Under the pieces are notes generated by a model. The model was not told the DNA's origin. It worked only from the letters and a program-made list of their open reading frames with translations, and searched no databases. From Polaromonas sp. SP1 (GTDB lineage: Bacteria; Pseudomonadota; Gammaproteobacteria; Burkholderiales; Burkholderiaceae_C), in contig NZ_CP031013.1 of the NCBI RefSeq assembly GCF_003711205.1, positions 3,762,501-3,826,500 on the forward strand: DNA of 64,000 bases. Direction: 5' to 3'. This document shows, piece by piece, positions 37,757 to 48,009 of the stretch. Position numbers and translations under genes: made by a program. Position 1 is the stretch's first letter, and every line of letters starts with the position of its first letter.

Positions 37757-38772
37757 TATTTCACCTCAAATCGGGCTACGTTATCCCTGGCAACGGCGTT
37801 CAGGTCGAATGCCCGTCCGCGCACCTGCACTTGCGTGGCATCCGCCCGGCCCACTACCGCAGCAAGCGGCAATGCACCGGATGCGCCAGCAGCCTCACCG
37901 GCCGTCAAGGTCCGGCGCAACACGACGACCCCTTTGGCATCGGTCACCTCAACCCAGGACTCACCCTTGGCAAGGAAAGTCACAATCCCCGAAGGCACTG
38001 TTTGCGAGGCGGCAGCAATACCGATTGATGCCGATGCCGGATTGGCGGGCGCAGGGGATGGCACTGAAATTGACAGGGGGATGGGGGTTGGTTGCACGGC
38101 AGGCACAGGGGAAGGGGCGGTTCCCGCGATTGCGGCGCTTGCTGCCGCAAAAGGCTCATTGGCTTGTGCGGAAGGCACCGCAGGCTTGGCACCCTCAGCA
38201 AGCCCTGCCCCCATCATCGCCACAGCTGCAGGCAAGGGTTTGACGGGCTCCGCGGCAATGGCCGGCATATCTGAATCAACCTTGGCGCCGGCTCCATCGT
38301 GCTTAACGGCCGGCAAAAAAATCAGCACCAGTGCACCAAGCAAGAAAACAAGCCCTGCAAGAACAGCCGGCTTGGAGACCTGCGTCCAGATCGAAGGCCC
38401 CGGGGCTTCGCCCGGCGAACGGAACGGTGCGTTAATGCCCGCGCCCTGGTATATCAATTTGGGGGCACTGGTCTGGGGTAGACGCTCAAGTACCGCTGAA
38501 GCGTCCAGTTTCAAGGTGCGACACACACTTGACGCCAATGCACGCACAAAGACCGCATCCGGAAGCAAATCAAAACGGTCCTGCTCCAGCGCCTCGAGCT
38601 TTTTAACCGGGACCTTGAGCGATACGGCAAGGGCGGCAATATGCATTCCCGCAGCTTCTCTTGCCTGACGCAGCAAGGCGCCCGCCGTCACCTCTGGAGG
38701 CGCCGCATCGCCGTGACCCAAGCCGGGCTCACCAACGGACTGGCCGGCAGGCGTTGGATCAAGGTCACTCAT
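37756..38772 (-). CDS. rodZ: RodZ-like cytoskeletal helix-turn-helix membrane protein
   Basis: A 338-aa bitopic protein with an N-terminal Xre-type HTH (about 30-90: [20 protein letters not shown]) that in RodZ binds MreB, one membrane helix (about 134-154), a long Ala/Pro-rich periplasmic linker and a C-terminal DUF4115 beta domain ([15 protein letters not shown]). Its role is rod-shape maintenance. ATG 38772 was chosen as it overlaps the pilW stop by eight bases and gives the expected N-terminus. Confidence 0.88.
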   Translation of the reverse strand: MSDLDPTPAGQSVGEPGLGHGDAAPPEVTAGALLRQAREAAGMHIAALAVSLKVPVKKLEALEQDRFDLLPDAVFVRALASSVCRTLKLDASAVLERLPQTSAPKLIYQGAGINAPFRSPGEAPGPSIWTQVSKPAVLAGLVFLLGALVLIFLPAVKHDGAGAKVDSDMPAIAAEPVKPLPAAVAMMGAGLAEGAKPAVPSAQANEPFAAASAAIAGTAPSPVPAVQPTPIPLSISVPSPAPANPASASIGIAAASQTVPSGIVTFLAKGESWVEVTDAKGVVVLRRTLTAGEAAGASGALPLAAVVGRADATQVQVRGRAFDLNAVARDNVARFEVK

Positions 38773-39574
38773 TGAAAGCACCCTTTTCATAGGAAGCTGC
38801 TTCGCGGGATGCCGCAAACCGTTTTTTCAGCTGATCGCCCAGTTGGCGCACAGTGTCCCGATTATTGAGCTTTTGTTCGGTCTTGATGCCCAGCCACAAG
38901 GTTTCCGCGTTGGCAAGGTCGCTGTTATTCAGACGGCGTATGTAGAACTGTGCACGCGTGAAATCGCCGCGCTCGTACAGCAGGTTAGCCAGGTTGTAGC
39001 CCGTCACCGGATTACCCGCATCCAGTTCATAGGAGTGCATAAAGCTTTGCTCGGCCTCTGCCCGCTGCCCGGCACGGACCTGACAGACGCCCTGGGTCAT
39101 CAGCGTTTTGGCGGTGCCGCCATATGTAGGGTTGGCTACTGCCTGTGCAAAAAAACGGGCGGAATCGGCGTACCGCCCCTGCTGGCACATCAGCCATCCA
39201 TAGTTGTGCGCCACATCAGCGTCGCGAGGATTCAGCGCCAGTGCGCGGCGAAAACTGTCTTCGGCCATGGGCATGTCGTTCAGGCGCATGTACACGAGGC
39301 CGCGAAGGTTGTACGCCTCCGCGAAAGTCGGGTCGGTCGCAAGTGACTGTTTGATTTCATCCAGGGCTACATTGGTCTGCCCTTGCTCGAAATATCCCGT
39401 CGCCAACTCGAGGCGCAGCCGGGCACGCCGGCGCGTGTCGGATTCATCAGATTCGGTGATGATGTCATTGCGATTGCCGGGTGTAGCAGGCGCATTCTGC
39501 GGGTTGGCACACCCCGCCAGCAGCACAACCAGCCAGCAAGCCGCGACCCAGATCACATTAGACAAAAACCTCAT
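38765..39574 (-). CDS. pilW: Type IV pilus biogenesis/stability protein PilW (PilF)
   Basis: A 269-aa outer-membrane lipoprotein. The signal peptide ends in lipobox LLAGC (Cys 22), followed by TPR repeats ([37 protein letters not shown]) through most of the protein. PilF/PilW pilots the secretin PilQ. It lies between rlmN and rodZ, the usual context. Confidence 0.92.
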   Translation of the reverse strand: MRFLSNVIWVAACWLVVLLAGCANPQNAPATPGNRNDIITESDESDTRRRARLRLELATGYFEQGQTNVALDEIKQSLATDPTFAEAYNLRGLVYMRLNDMPMAEDSFRRALALNPRDADVAHNYGWLMCQQGRYADSARFFAQAVANPTYGGTAKTLMTQGVCQVRAGQRAEAEQSFMHSYELDAGNPVTGYNLANLLYERGDFTRAQFYIRRLNNSDLANAETLWLGIKTEQKLNNRDTVRQLGDQLKKRFAASREAASYEKGAFNE

Positions 39575-40719
39575 ACACCCACCCCCTTAGCCACAACGAC
39601 CTTGATTCCCCCGAGCATACCTTGCCGCTGCGCCGCCATGCGTTGATCCACGCCAGTGCGATCCTGCACATCGCCGGCAAGCTGTCCGCAGGCAGCGTCG
39701 ATATCGTCTCCACGGGTCTTCCTGACAGTGGTCACAATGCCCGCATCCAGAAGGATTTTCGCGAAAGCCGAGACTTGCGGCATATCCGAACGCTTCAACC
39801 CCGAGGCCGGAAATGGATTGAAGGGAATCAAATTGAATTTGCAGGAAAGGCCTTGTGCAGCGTGAGACTGAACCAGCGCCACCAGTTGGCGGGCATGTTC
39901 GGGCTGGTCGTTCACCCCATCCAGCATGCAGTATTCAAACGTGATGAAGTCCCTGGGAGCCGATGCCTGGTAACGGGTACAGGCTTGCAACAGCTCTTCA
40001 ATAGGGTATTTTTTGTTCAGCGGCACCAGGTTGTCACGCAGCGCATCTTCCGGCGCATGCAATGACACAGCCAAGGCCACCGGGCAATCTTTGGCCAAGC
40101 GGTCAATCATGGGCACAACGCCCGACGTAGAGACCGTCACCCGGCGCCGTGACAAGCCATAACCATGGTCGTCCAGCATGACCTTCAGGGCGGGCAATAG
40201 CTGCGAGTAATTTTGCAGGGGCTCACCCATACCCATCATCACCACGTTGGAAATGACCCGCTCTTCGCGGCCCAAATGCTGGCGCAGGAAATGTTCTGCA
40301 AACCACAGTTGGGAAATGATTTCGCCAGTAGTCAGATTACGGCTGAAGCCCTGATGGCCCGTCGAGCAAAACCGGCAACCGACAGCACAGCCAGCCTGCG
40401 ACGAAATGCACAGGGTACCGCGATCTGTTTCTGGAATAAAAACTGTTTCGATAACGTCGCCGGCGCCCACATCGAACAGCCATTTGATGGTGCCGTCAGT
40501 GGAGTCATGACGGGAAACCACTTTGGGCCCCTGGATATGGGCGGAGCCTGCGAGTTTTTCGCGCAGGGACTTCGCCAGATCCGTCATTTGCGCGAAATCC
40601 GTCGCACCTTTCTGATGAAGCCAGCGAAAGAGTTGCGTAGCACGAAAGCGCTTTTCGCCGAGCCGCTCGCAAAAAGCGGCCAAACCCTCCAGATCGTAGT
40701 CAAGAAGATTGGCCGTCAT
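39571..40719 (-). CDS. rlmN: Dual-specificity RNA methyltransferase RlmN
   Basis: A radical SAM enzyme, 382 aa, that methylates C2 of A2503 in 23S rRNA and A37 in some tRNAs. The 4Fe-4S motif CxxxCxxC is seen in [13 protein letters not shown]. The methyl-carrying Cys pair is expected near [11 protein letters not shown] and in the C-terminal [18 protein letters not shown]. It starts at ATG 40719 (MTANLLDYD). It overlaps pilW by four bases. Confidence 0.96.
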   Translation of the reverse strand: MTANLLDYDLEGLAAFCERLGEKRFRATQLFRWLHQKGATDFAQMTDLAKSLREKLAGSAHIQGPKVVSRHDSTDGTIKWLFDVGAGDVIETVFIPETDRGTLCISSQAGCAVGCRFCSTGHQGFSRNLTTGEIISQLWFAEHFLRQHLGREERVISNVVMMGMGEPLQNYSQLLPALKVMLDDHGYGLSRRRVTVSTSGVVPMIDRLAKDCPVALAVSLHAPEDALRDNLVPLNKKYPIEELLQACTRYQASAPRDFITFEYCMLDGVNDQPEHARQLVALVQSHAAQGLSCKFNLIPFNPFPASGLKRSDMPQVSAFAKILLDAGIVTTVRKTRGDDIDAACGQLAGDVQDRTGVDQRMAAQRQGMLGGIKVVVAKGVGV

Positions 40720-40799
40720 CGCAGAGTGCGACCGACTGAACCGCCCCAAGCAAGCGACGGCCCTGACAGGGTGTGGCAAAGCGTGGGGGCGGACATGGT

Positions 40800-41225
40800 T
40801 TAACGCGAGTAGACGTTCATGCCGGGGAAGAAGAACGCGATTTCCACTTTGGCTGTTTCAGCGGCGTCGGAGCCGTGAACGGCGTTGGCGTCGATGCTGT
40901 CAGCGAAATCGGCGCGAATGGTACCTGCTGCGGCCTTTTTCGGGTCCGTTGCCCCCATCAGGTCACGATTTTTCAGGATAGCGCCTTCGCCTTCCAGCGC
41001 CTGGATCATGACCGGGCCGGAAATCATGAAGGAAACCAGGTCCTTGAAGAAAGGACGCTCTTTGTGCACGGCGTAGAAGGCCTCGGCCTCACCTTGCGAC
41101 AGGTGGGCCATGCGGGCAGCCACGACCTTCAGGCCGGCGGCTTCAAAACGCGCGTAGATCTGGCCGATCACGTTTTTGGCCACTGCGTCGGGTTTGATGA
41201 TGGAAAGAGTGCGTTCGATTGCCAT
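40800..41225 (-). CDS. ndk: Nucleoside diphosphate kinase
   Basis: A 141-aa enzyme that balances nucleoside triphosphate pools. [18 protein letters not shown] at the start and the phosphorylated His in [10 protein letters not shown] near residue 117 are intact. It is the first gene of the long minus-strand run, with its own AT-rich promoter region upstream. Confidence 0.97.
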   Translation of the reverse strand: MAIERTLSIIKPDAVAKNVIGQIYARFEAAGLKVVAARMAHLSQGEAEAFYAVHKERPFFKDLVSFMISGPVMIQALEGEGAILKNRDLMGATDPKKAAAGTIRADFADSIDANAVHGSDAAETAKVEIAFFFPGMNVYSR

Positions 41226-41261
41226 GAGAGTTCCTTAACGAGATTTCTTGGATTTTTTAAA

Positions 41262-41280
41262 TTATTCAAAAATTGAATAA
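41262..41280. promoter_or_regulatory. 8-3-8 inverted repeat in the ndk promoter region
   Basis: TTATTCAA-AAA-TTGAATAA is a perfect inverted repeat about 37 bases upstream of the ndk start, within the AT-rich stretch expected to hold the promoter. It could be an operator for the whole downstream run or simply promoter DNA. Confidence 0.35.
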
Positions 41281-41351
41281 AGCCTATGATTTTAACCTGT
41301 GGGCTGCCCACTGGAGATCAACCCTCTGCCCTTCAGTGCTTCTGCAGGCGA

Positions 41352-42959
41352 TTAGCGGTTGCCGCCACGACTTCCGCCGCCCCGGTTGCCGCCTCCGCGG
41401 TTTCCACCGCCATTCCCCCCGCCGCCGCGACGCTGGCCGCTGGCATTGTTTCCACCGCCCATACCCGGCCCGCCGCGGCGTTGCTGACCTTGGCCTTGGC
41501 GCTGGCGCGTGAAGGTATCCGCTCCTATGTAGCCAAACGATGTTTTCATCGGGTCCGGCTGAGCGCCGCCGGGTAGCTTGTCGCCGCGATCCCCGCGGTC
41601 GTCGCGCCGTTTTTGTCCTTGCAGGCCGTTGCCGGCGGGTGGGCCCGAACGCGAGCCGGGGCCGGCGTTTCCGCCCTGTCCCCGCCCTTTTCCGCCGCGG
41701 CGGCGGTTGCTGCGGGGCGCCGAATCATTGCGGGGAAGCGGCGGCTGCAAATCATCGGGATCCTGCTCGGCGCCGTCTTGCGGCGCGGCGTCAGATGCGC
41801 CCATGTTGGCCGGCGGCGCCGGGAAACGGTCGCGGCCGCCACGCGGCCGCTCGTTCCTGCGCGGGCCCCTCCCATGGCGCGGTTCGCCGCCATCATTGCC
41901 CGGCGCGCCAGGCTGCTGGCTTCCTGCGGTTGCGCGCGAATCGGCACGAGATTCTGAGCGCGTCAATGCGCTGGTCAGGGCCCAGATATCGCGTTCGTCC
42001 AGCTCGACAAATGCACCACGCTTGAGGCCGCGCGGGAGCACCATGGCGCCATAGCGAATACGGATCAGGCGGCTGACCGCGTGGCCAACGGCCTCGAACA
42101 TGCGCCGGACTTCGCGGTTGCGGCCCTCGGAAATGGTAACGCGGTACCAACAGTTGGCGCCCTCGCCGCCACCGGCCTCAATTGAGCTGAATTGAGCGAC
42201 ACCGTCGTCCAGAGTCACACCATCGAGCAGCCGCTTTTTCTCTTCATTGTTCAATGCACCCAGCACTCGAACCGCATATTCGCGCTCAAGGCCGAAGCGA
42301 GGGTGCATCAGCTTGTTGGCCAGTTCGCCGGAACTGGTCAATAACAGCAATCCCTCGGTGTTCAGGTCAAGACGACCCACCGATTGCCATTTCCCCTGGA
42401 ACAGTTTGGGCAACCGCCGAAAAACCGTCGGGCGATTCTGCGGATCGTCGTGAGTGACGACTTCGCCGGTGGGCTTGTGATACGCAATCACCCGCGGCGG
42501 CGGCGGATCGATGCGCAGCCGGATTGGCTTACCGTTCACCTTGACCGTATCGCCGAACTGGATACGCTGGCCGATGTGGGCCGGCTCGGCATTGACCGAA
42601 ATGCGCCCCTCCAGAATGAGCTGCTCCATTTCAAGGCGAGAGCCCAAGCCAGCCTGGGCCAGCACCTTGTGCAGCTTTGGAGTTTCAGGTTGCGGCGAAA
42701 GCACTCGCTTGGGCGGTGCGAGGGCAACATCCTCTTCATCAGCGTCAAACTGCCCCGTCACCACGTCTTCAAACCTTATCGCGCCAACAACAGGCTGAGC
42801 GTTCCGACCCTTGGCGGAACGCTGCGGCGGCGTATCAACTTCCACAGGCAAGATCACTTCGGGAGTCTCCCGTACAGGCTGCTCTTGGGACGCCACTTTG
42901 GTTTGGTCCTCAGCAGGCGTATCCACAGATTCGGAGGCGGGAGGGTCTTGTTGGGTCAT
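41352..42959 (-). CDS. rluB: 23S rRNA pseudouridine synthase RluB with long Gly/Arg-rich tail
   Basis: A 535-aa RsuA/RluB-family enzyme. An S4 domain lies at about 90-150 ([19 protein letters not shown]), and the catalytic Asp is in [15 protein letters not shown] near residue 200. It makes pseudouridine 2605 in E. coli numbering. About 190 C-terminal residues form a disordered basic tail rich in Gly, Arg, Pro and Asn, ending [16 protein letters not shown]; an N-terminal extension of about 85 residues is also low-complexity. It starts three bases after scpB, a conserved pairing. Confidence 0.93.
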   Translation of the reverse strand: MTQQDPPASESVDTPAEDQTKVASQEQPVRETPEVILPVEVDTPPQRSAKGRNAQPVVGAIRFEDVVTGQFDADEEDVALAPPKRVLSPQPETPKLHKVLAQAGLGSRLEMEQLILEGRISVNAEPAHIGQRIQFGDTVKVNGKPIRLRIDPPPPRVIAYHKPTGEVVTHDDPQNRPTVFRRLPKLFQGKWQSVGRLDLNTEGLLLLTSSGELANKLMHPRFGLEREYAVRVLGALNNEEKKRLLDGVTLDDGVAQFSSIEAGGGEGANCWYRVTISEGRNREVRRMFEAVGHAVSRLIRIRYGAMVLPRGLKRGAFVELDERDIWALTSALTRSESRADSRATAGSQQPGAPGNDGGEPRHGRGPRRNERPRGGRDRFPAPPANMGASDAAPQDGAEQDPDDLQPPLPRNDSAPRSNRRRGGKGRGQGGNAGPGSRSGPPAGNGLQGQKRRDDRGDRGDKLPGGAQPDPMKTSFGYIGADTFTRQRQGQGQQRRGGPGMGGGNNASGQRRGGGGNGGGNRGGGNRGGGSRGGNR

Positions 42960-42962
42960 TTT

Positions 42963-43751
42963 TTACATTCGTGCGGGTAAATCGCCGTCGTTTTGCCCGG
43001 CAGACTCGGAAGCGCTTTCATCAGCGATCACCTCAGAGGTTTCGGGTATTTCCCCTGGGTCCGCCGCCTCCGCCGTTTCTGCCGTTTCGATTGCCGCGGT
43101 CGCCATGCTTGTTTCAATCAGGCCTTCCGCCAAGACCGCGTCTTGCGCCACAGGCACCTCTCCGTTCACTTCATCCCCGCCATCCGCCAACCCGGCCATG
43201 CCGAACTCGATTTGCTCAAGCATCGCGGCCGGCGTAGACGTGTTGTTGTCCATAACAGGAAGCTGGTCCAGCGACTCCACGCCCAGGTCGTCCAAAAACT
43301 GCCGGGTGGTGGCATACAGTGCCGGCCGGCCTACGGTCTCCCGGTGGCCTATGACCTCGACCCAGCCTCGATCTTCCAATTGCTTGAGGATCATGCTGTT
43401 GATCGTGACGCCCCGAATGTCCTCCATGTCACCGCGCGTTACCGGCTGGCGGTAAGCAATGATCGCCAGGGTCTCGAGGGTCGCACGGCTGTAGCGCGGG
43501 GGTTTTTCAGGATGGAGCCTGTCGAGGTACTCCCGCATCTGAGGACGGCTTTGAAAGCGCCAGCCGGTTGCCACGTGAACGAGTTCGACACCGCGTCCCG
43601 ACCAGTCGTTCTGCAATTCTTCCAATACCAGCTTGAGGCTGTCCGCTGTCAGTACCCCGTTAAACAGAACGCCCATTTCACGCAATGGCAGCGGCTGCTG
43701 CGCGCAAATGAGAGCTGTCTCGAGGACGCGCTTTGCATCCGTCGTATTCAT
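42963..43751 (-). CDS. scpB: SMC-ScpA-ScpB complex subunit ScpB
   Basis: A 262-aa chromosome-condensation protein. The two winged-helix domains (about 5-185) include [19 protein letters not shown] and [21 protein letters not shown], typical of ScpB. The last 75 residues are acidic, Ala/Glu-rich and probably disordered. Its start overlaps the stop of a 27-aa leader ORF that carries the good ribosome binding site. scpA and smc are not in the window. Confidence 0.94.
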   Translation of the reverse strand: MNTTDAKRVLETALICAQQPLPLREMGVLFNGVLTADSLKLVLEELQNDWSGRGVELVHVATGWRFQSRPQMREYLDRLHPEKPPRYSRATLETLAIIAYRQPVTRGDMEDIRGVTINSMILKQLEDRGWVEVIGHRETVGRPALYATTRQFLDDLGVESLDQLPVMDNNTSTPAAMLEQIEFGMAGLADGGDEVNGEVPVAQDAVLAEGLIETSMATAAIETAETAEAADPGEIPETSEVIADESASESAGQNDGDLPARM

Positions 43752-43831
43752 GATTGTGGTCGTTCCGAAAAAGGGCGGAAAAAAAGGCCGGGAAAACGTT
43801 GGTTCGGCGCTTGTTCGCGCAATGCATCCAT
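43748..43831 (-). CDS. 27-aa leader ORF translationally coupled to scpB
   Basis: It encodes [20 protein letters not shown] and seven more residues. AAGGAG sits eight bases before its ATG, while scpB itself has no clear ribosome binding site. Its TGA overlaps the scpB ATG (ATGA). This suggests scpB is translated by coupling from this mini-ORF. No known leader peptide is matched. Confidence 0.45.
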   Translation of the reverse strand: MDALREQAPNQRFPGLFFRPFSERPQS

Positions 43832-43876
43832 GCGCAATCTCCTTGTACAGGATGCCATGGTGCAGGTAGCTGAAAA

Positions 43877-44911
43877 CTACGAAATTTGATTGTATATCAG
43901 GCCCAAACCCGCAATAGCGGCCTGAAGATCCGCCGGCGGGTCCGATTTGAACTCCATCGCCTGACCGGTAAACGGGTGTTCAAACGCCAACCGACAAGCA
44001 TGAAGCCCCTGCCGGCCCAAACCCGCCGCAAGCGCTCCCCCATACATCTCGTCAGACACCAGCGGATGCCCCAGAAACGCCATATGAACCCGAATCTGGT
44101 GCGTTCGGCCTGTATGCAGCTTGCACCTCACGAGGCAATAGGGCCCCGCACTTTGTATCAACGACACCACGGTGGAGGCCGTCTTGCCAGCGTTCCTATC
44201 CAGGTCCACAACGGCCATTCGCAGTCGATTGCGCGGGTCGCGGCCGATGGGAGCATCAACCTGGCGAGTCCCAGCGCCTTGCCAGGCGCCGTGAGCCAGC
44301 GCGACATATTCACGGCTCACGCTGCGGGCTGCAATCAAGCCGACCAACTGATCCATCACCACCCGCTGGCGTGCCACCACCATCAGTCCACTGGTATCTT
44401 TGTCGAGGCGGTGGACGATACCGGCGCGCGGCAGAAAAGCAGCTTGCGAGTCATAAGCCAGCAAGCCGTTCAGCAGAGTACCGCTCCAGTTGCCAGGCGC
44501 CGGGTGCACCACCAACCCTGCTGGTTTGTTGATCACCATCAGATATGCGTCTTCAAACACGATATCCAGCGTCATCGCTTCGGGCTTGAAGGCCTGGCTT
44601 TGAGGGGTGGGCCTCAACTCGATCACCAGCTCATCGCCCACCCTGACTTTGGCGGAGGCCTTTGTCACCGAAACGCCGCCCAGCGTCACTACACCGGCCT
44701 CGATTAATTGCTGGAGATAAGTACGCGAGAACTCGGGCACAATGGCGGCCAAAGTGCGGTCAAGACGACTGCCGTGACTGTCCGCAGGGACCGTCACCCG
44801 CCGCAATTCCATCTCGGCAGCGGTATCTCCCTCCTCCTGGACTTCATCCGGGACGCTTTCAGGCGTAGTAGCGGCCGATATAATCAATTTGCTCTGTTCA
44901 GAATCAGTCAT
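43877..44911 (-). CDS. rluD: 23S rRNA pseudouridine(1911/1915/1917) synthase RluD
   Basis: A 344-aa RluA-family enzyme. An S4 domain lies at about 48-105 ([22 protein letters not shown]), and the catalytic Asp in [16 protein letters not shown] near residue 172 is followed by [15 protein letters not shown]. It modifies helix 69 of 23S rRNA. The start at 44911 leaves only 17 bases to the divergent bamD ATG. No strong ribosome binding site is seen. rluD next to bamD (comL/yfiO) is a widely conserved arrangement. Confidence 0.95.
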   Translation of the reverse strand: MTDSEQSKLIISAATTPESVPDEVQEEGDTAAEMELRRVTVPADSHGSRLDRTLAAIVPEFSRTYLQQLIEAGVVTLGGVSVTKASAKVRVGDELVIELRPTPQSQAFKPEAMTLDIVFEDAYLMVINKPAGLVVHPAPGNWSGTLLNGLLAYDSQAAFLPRAGIVHRLDKDTSGLMVVARQRVVMDQLVGLIAARSVSREYVALAHGAWQGAGTRQVDAPIGRDPRNRLRMAVVDLDRNAGKTASTVVSLIQSAGPYCLVRCKLHTGRTHQIRVHMAFLGHPLVSDEMYGGALAAGLGRQGLHACRLAFEHPFTGQAMEFKSDPPADLQAAIAGLGLIYNQIS

Positions 44912-44928
44912 CAAGAAGGTAGATTGCA

Positions 44929-45753
44929 ATGTTTTCCACCAAATTATCGGTTGTTCCCAATGCAATGCCGCTTTTTGCAGCTATTTGCGCGCTGTCTTTC
45001 GTCATTGCCGGCTGCTCGAGTACGCCGGCGCCTGACAAAACGGCCACCTGGAGCCCGAACAAGATTTACGCCGAAGCCAAAGATGAAGCGAATTCCGGCG
45101 CTTATGACAAGGCGATCCCGTTGTACGAAAAGCTGGAAGGCCGCGCGGCAGGCACACCGCTGGCTCAGCAAGCCCAGCTCGAAAAAGCTTATGTTCAGTA
45201 CAAAGGTGGGGAGTTGCCTCAGGCAATCGCAACCCTCGACCGCTTCATGAGGCTTCATCCAGCCAGCCCTGCGATGGACTACGCGCTCTATCTCAGGGGC
45301 CTCGCAAACTTCAATGACAACCTCGGTGTTTTTGGGTTTATTTCACGCCAGGATCTGTCGGAGCGGGATCAGAAAGCAGCCAAGGAATCTTTTGAATCGT
45401 TCAGGACCTTGGCAACCCGCTTCCCGGAGTCAAAGTACACACCAGATGCCCGCCTGCGGATGAACTACATCGTGAATTCTCTGGCCCAGTCGGAGGTGCA
45501 CGTAGCGCGCTACTACTACTCCCGCGGAGCCTACGTTGCGGCCATCAATCGTGCGCAGACCGCGATTGCCGATTACCGCGACGTCCCGGCGCTGGAAGAA
45601 GCCACATTCATTCTTTACAAATCCTACGATGCCTTGGGCATGGTCGAGCTGCGGGATGACGCCCGCCGCATTCTGGAAAAAAGTTATCCGCAAAGCGAGT
45701 ACCTGAGCAAAGGGTTCAGGTCGGTAGACAGTCCCTGGTACAAGTTCTGGTAA
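44929..45753 (+). CDS. bamD: Outer membrane assembly lipoprotein BamD
   Basis: A 274-aa TPR lipoprotein, essential in the BAM complex. The lipobox VIAGC places the lipidated Cys near residue 29, followed by SSTPAPDKT. TPR segments include PLYEKLEGRAAGTPLAQQAQ and a C-terminal RRILEKSYPQSEYL. AAGG lies about eight bases before the ATG. The 3' end overlaps the convergent helicase gene by 38 bases. Confidence 0.94.
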   Translation: MFSTKLSVVPNAMPLFAAICALSFVIAGCSSTPAPDKTATWSPNKIYAEAKDEANSGAYDKAIPLYEKLEGRAAGTPLAQQAQLEKAYVQYKGGELPQAIATLDRFMRLHPASPAMDYALYLRGLANFNDNLGVFGFISRQDLSERDQKAAKESFESFRTLATRFPESKYTPDARLRMNYIVNSLAQSEVHVARYYYSRGAYVAAINRAQTAIADYRDVPALEEATFILYKSYDALGMVELRDDARRILEKSYPQSEYLSKGFRSVDSPWYKFW

Positions 45754-47722
45754 GGGCTTCCAGCCTTTCCATCAGTTCCTCCTCGGACGCCAATCTCTTC
45801 ATGGGCGGAAGCGCCCTCAGCAAGCGCCGCCCGTAGCCCATGGTCGCCAGGCGGCTGTCGCATACCACCAGCACGCCTTGGTCGCTTTCGCGGCGTATCA
45901 ACCGCCCGGCCCCCTGCTTGAGCGCAACGGCCGCCTCGGGCAGGAAGTAGTCGTTGAACGCACTGCGCCCCTGTGACTCGAGAAGCTTTGAACGCGCCTC
46001 CGCCAACGGATCGTTCGGCGGTGGAAAGGGCAGCTTGTCGATGATGACCAACTGAAGGGCGTCGCCGGGCACGTCAATGCCTTCCCAGAAAGAGGCCGAT
46101 GCCACCAGCACACAGCCCTTGCCCCCATGGGTATTTCCTTCACGGAAACGATCAATCAGTACACGCTTGGGCATGGCCCCCTGGACAAGGACTTCCATGT
46201 CGGCTGAGTGCGGGAATACTTCCTTCAGGGCATCTCCTATCGCACGCAAGGCCCGCAGCGTCGTCGTGAGTACCATGGTGCGCCCACCCAGTTGCCGCGA
46301 CCACTTCGCAGCAGATTTGGCCACTTGTGCGGTGTGAGCGGGATCTCCCGGCTTGGGGAAACCCTGGGGAACATAGACCGCAGCCTGACGCGCATAGTCA
46401 AAGGGACTCCCCACCCGCAACACCTTGGCGTCTTCCAGCCCGCATGGTTGGGTGAACCAGCTGAGTTTGTCGTCGTCCCCAAGCGTTGCGGAGGTAAATA
46501 TCCAGGATTTCGCGGAATCGGCATTTGCGCCCAACACCTTGCTTTTCACGGCTTTCGAGATATCCAGCGGTGACTCGACAAGCCTCAGCTGCGTACCCAC
46601 ATCGGCCCAACGGACACACCCCGGCTCACAAGCGTTGACAAAACACCCGGCACGCGCCGCCAACTCTGTGGCGCGCTCGTGAAGCCGCACAAAATCAGGA
46701 GCAATCTTGCTCACCGTGTCTAATGCCGAACATGCCTGTTCGCATGCCGCGTGAACAGATCGCAATGCGTCTTGCCACTCCGTGACGTCCAGCCCTTCAG
46801 GGCACTCACCTACCCACCTCAACTTGGTTCCGGGATACTGCTTGCCGGCGCAAAGCCGGAGTTCTCGGGCTGCATGTTCGACAGCGGCAACGACCTCCTG
46901 CCAGTCCACCAGCCCACGGGCCAATTGCAGCCCGGTAGCCAACGTATCCCTTGCAAAATCAAGGAGCTGACCGGTGGTCAGGTTGGTACCCAGAAACTGT
47001 ATGCCTGTCTCATTGAGCTGGTGTGCTTCGTCGAATATGGCAATCCGGACCGAGGGCAACAGCTCTGCCACACCGGATTCACGAACCGCCAAATCGGCAA
47101 AGAAAAGATGATGGTTGATCACCACGACGTCGGCTGCCATGGCTTCCCTGCGCGCGAGGTTCACGTGACACGCCCGAAACCGCGGGCAGGTCGCACCGAG
47201 GCAATTCTCGCGGGTGGAGGTCACCAGAGGAATCATCGAAGAACGCTCGTCCAGCCCTGGAAGTTCAGCCAGATCACCTGTCCGGGTCACTTTCGACCAC
47301 TCTTCAATTTTGGCGAGCGCGCGCACGGAAACCCCGTCAGGCAAATAGGCCTCCTGGCGCGCCGCCTCCATGCGATGCAGGCATAAATAGCTGCCCCGCC
47401 CTTTGAGCAGCGCTATACGCACAGGGAGTCCGAGCGCTTCGACCAACCGGGGCAGATCACGGCCAAAAAGCTGATCCTGCAAAGCCTTGGTCGCGGTCGA
47501 CAGCAAAACGCGCTCTCCGCTCAGCAAGGCAGGGACCAGGTAGGAAAAAGTCTTACCAACGCCGGTACTGGCTTCGACCACCAAAGGGTAAGCGCCTTCA
47601 ATAGCGTGTGCCACAGCCAGTGCCATCTCGGTCTGCCCGCTGCGCGGCATGAAATGCTCCGCTGCGCGGGACAGCACACCACCCGGCGCAAACGACTCTT
47701 CTACTTCGAGCGCAAGGGTCAT
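45716..47722 (-). CDS. DinG/YoaA-type ATP-dependent DNA helicase
   Basis: A 668-aa superfamily 2 Fe-S helicase of the DinG/XPD group. Walker A is VVEASTGVGKTFSYLVPALL (about 48-67). The cluster Cys ligands are in ENCLGATCPRFRACHV (about 170-185). The DEAH box is IFDEAHQLNE near 232 and motif VI is QGAGRLIRRESDQG. It unwinds 5'-tailed DNA, R-loops or repair intermediates. YoaA versus DinG is not resolved by eye. It overlaps the ydcH-like stop by one base and bamD by 38 bases. Confidence 0.92.
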   Translation of the reverse strand: MTLALEVEESFAPGGVLSRAAEHFMPRSGQTEMALAVAHAIEGAYPLVVEASTGVGKTFSYLVPALLSGERVLLSTATKALQDQLFGRDLPRLVEALGLPVRIALLKGRGSYLCLHRMEAARQEAYLPDGVSVRALAKIEEWSKVTRTGDLAELPGLDERSSMIPLVTSTRENCLGATCPRFRACHVNLARREAMAADVVVINHHLFFADLAVRESGVAELLPSVRIAIFDEAHQLNETGIQFLGTNLTTGQLLDFARDTLATGLQLARGLVDWQEVVAAVEHAARELRLCAGKQYPGTKLRWVGECPEGLDVTEWQDALRSVHAACEQACSALDTVSKIAPDFVRLHERATELAARAGCFVNACEPGCVRWADVGTQLRLVESPLDISKAVKSKVLGANADSAKSWIFTSATLGDDDKLSWFTQPCGLEDAKVLRVGSPFDYARQAAVYVPQGFPKPGDPAHTAQVAKSAAKWSRQLGGRTMVLTTTLRALRAIGDALKEVFPHSADMEVLVQGAMPKRVLIDRFREGNTHGGKGCVLVASASFWEGIDVPGDALQLVIIDKLPFPPPNDPLAEARSKLLESQGRSAFNDYFLPEAAVALKQGAGRLIRRESDQGVLVVCDSRLATMGYGRRLLRALPPMKRLASEEELMERLEALTRTCTRDCLPT

Positions 47723-47925
47723 CAGGCGGGCTCGGGAGGATCCAGCGACAACTCGAGTTGAGCGATCTGGTCACGCAGCTGCAGGCGCCGTTTTTTCAGG
47801 CGCCTGAGCAGCAGCTCGTCAATGGGCATTGTGTGCGCCGCAATGTCGACCAGGGCATTGAGGTCCGCATGCTCCATTTTCAGTTGAATCAGCTGCCGTT
47901 CCGGGGAATGTAAATTTAAGTCCAA
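47722..47925 (-). CDS. YdcH/DUF465 family small protein
   Basis: A 67-aa helical protein (LIQLKMEHADLNALVDIA, then LLRRLKKRRLQLRDQIAQLE), matching the two-helix coiled-coil style of DUF465. The start is TTG at 47925; an ATG at residue 17 would remove most of helix one. The function is unknown. It is coupled to the helicase by a TGATG overlap. Confidence 0.8.
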   Translation of the reverse strand: MDLNLHSPERQLIQLKMEHADLNALVDIAAHTMPIDELLLRRLKKRRLQLRDQIAQLELSLDPPEPA

Positions 47926-48009
47926 GGTTTTTTATCCGTACGCGCTGCTTCGCTTGATAATACGTCGATTGCGACCATAAATCGAGCCTCGCGCCCGAAC
48001 GACCACACA

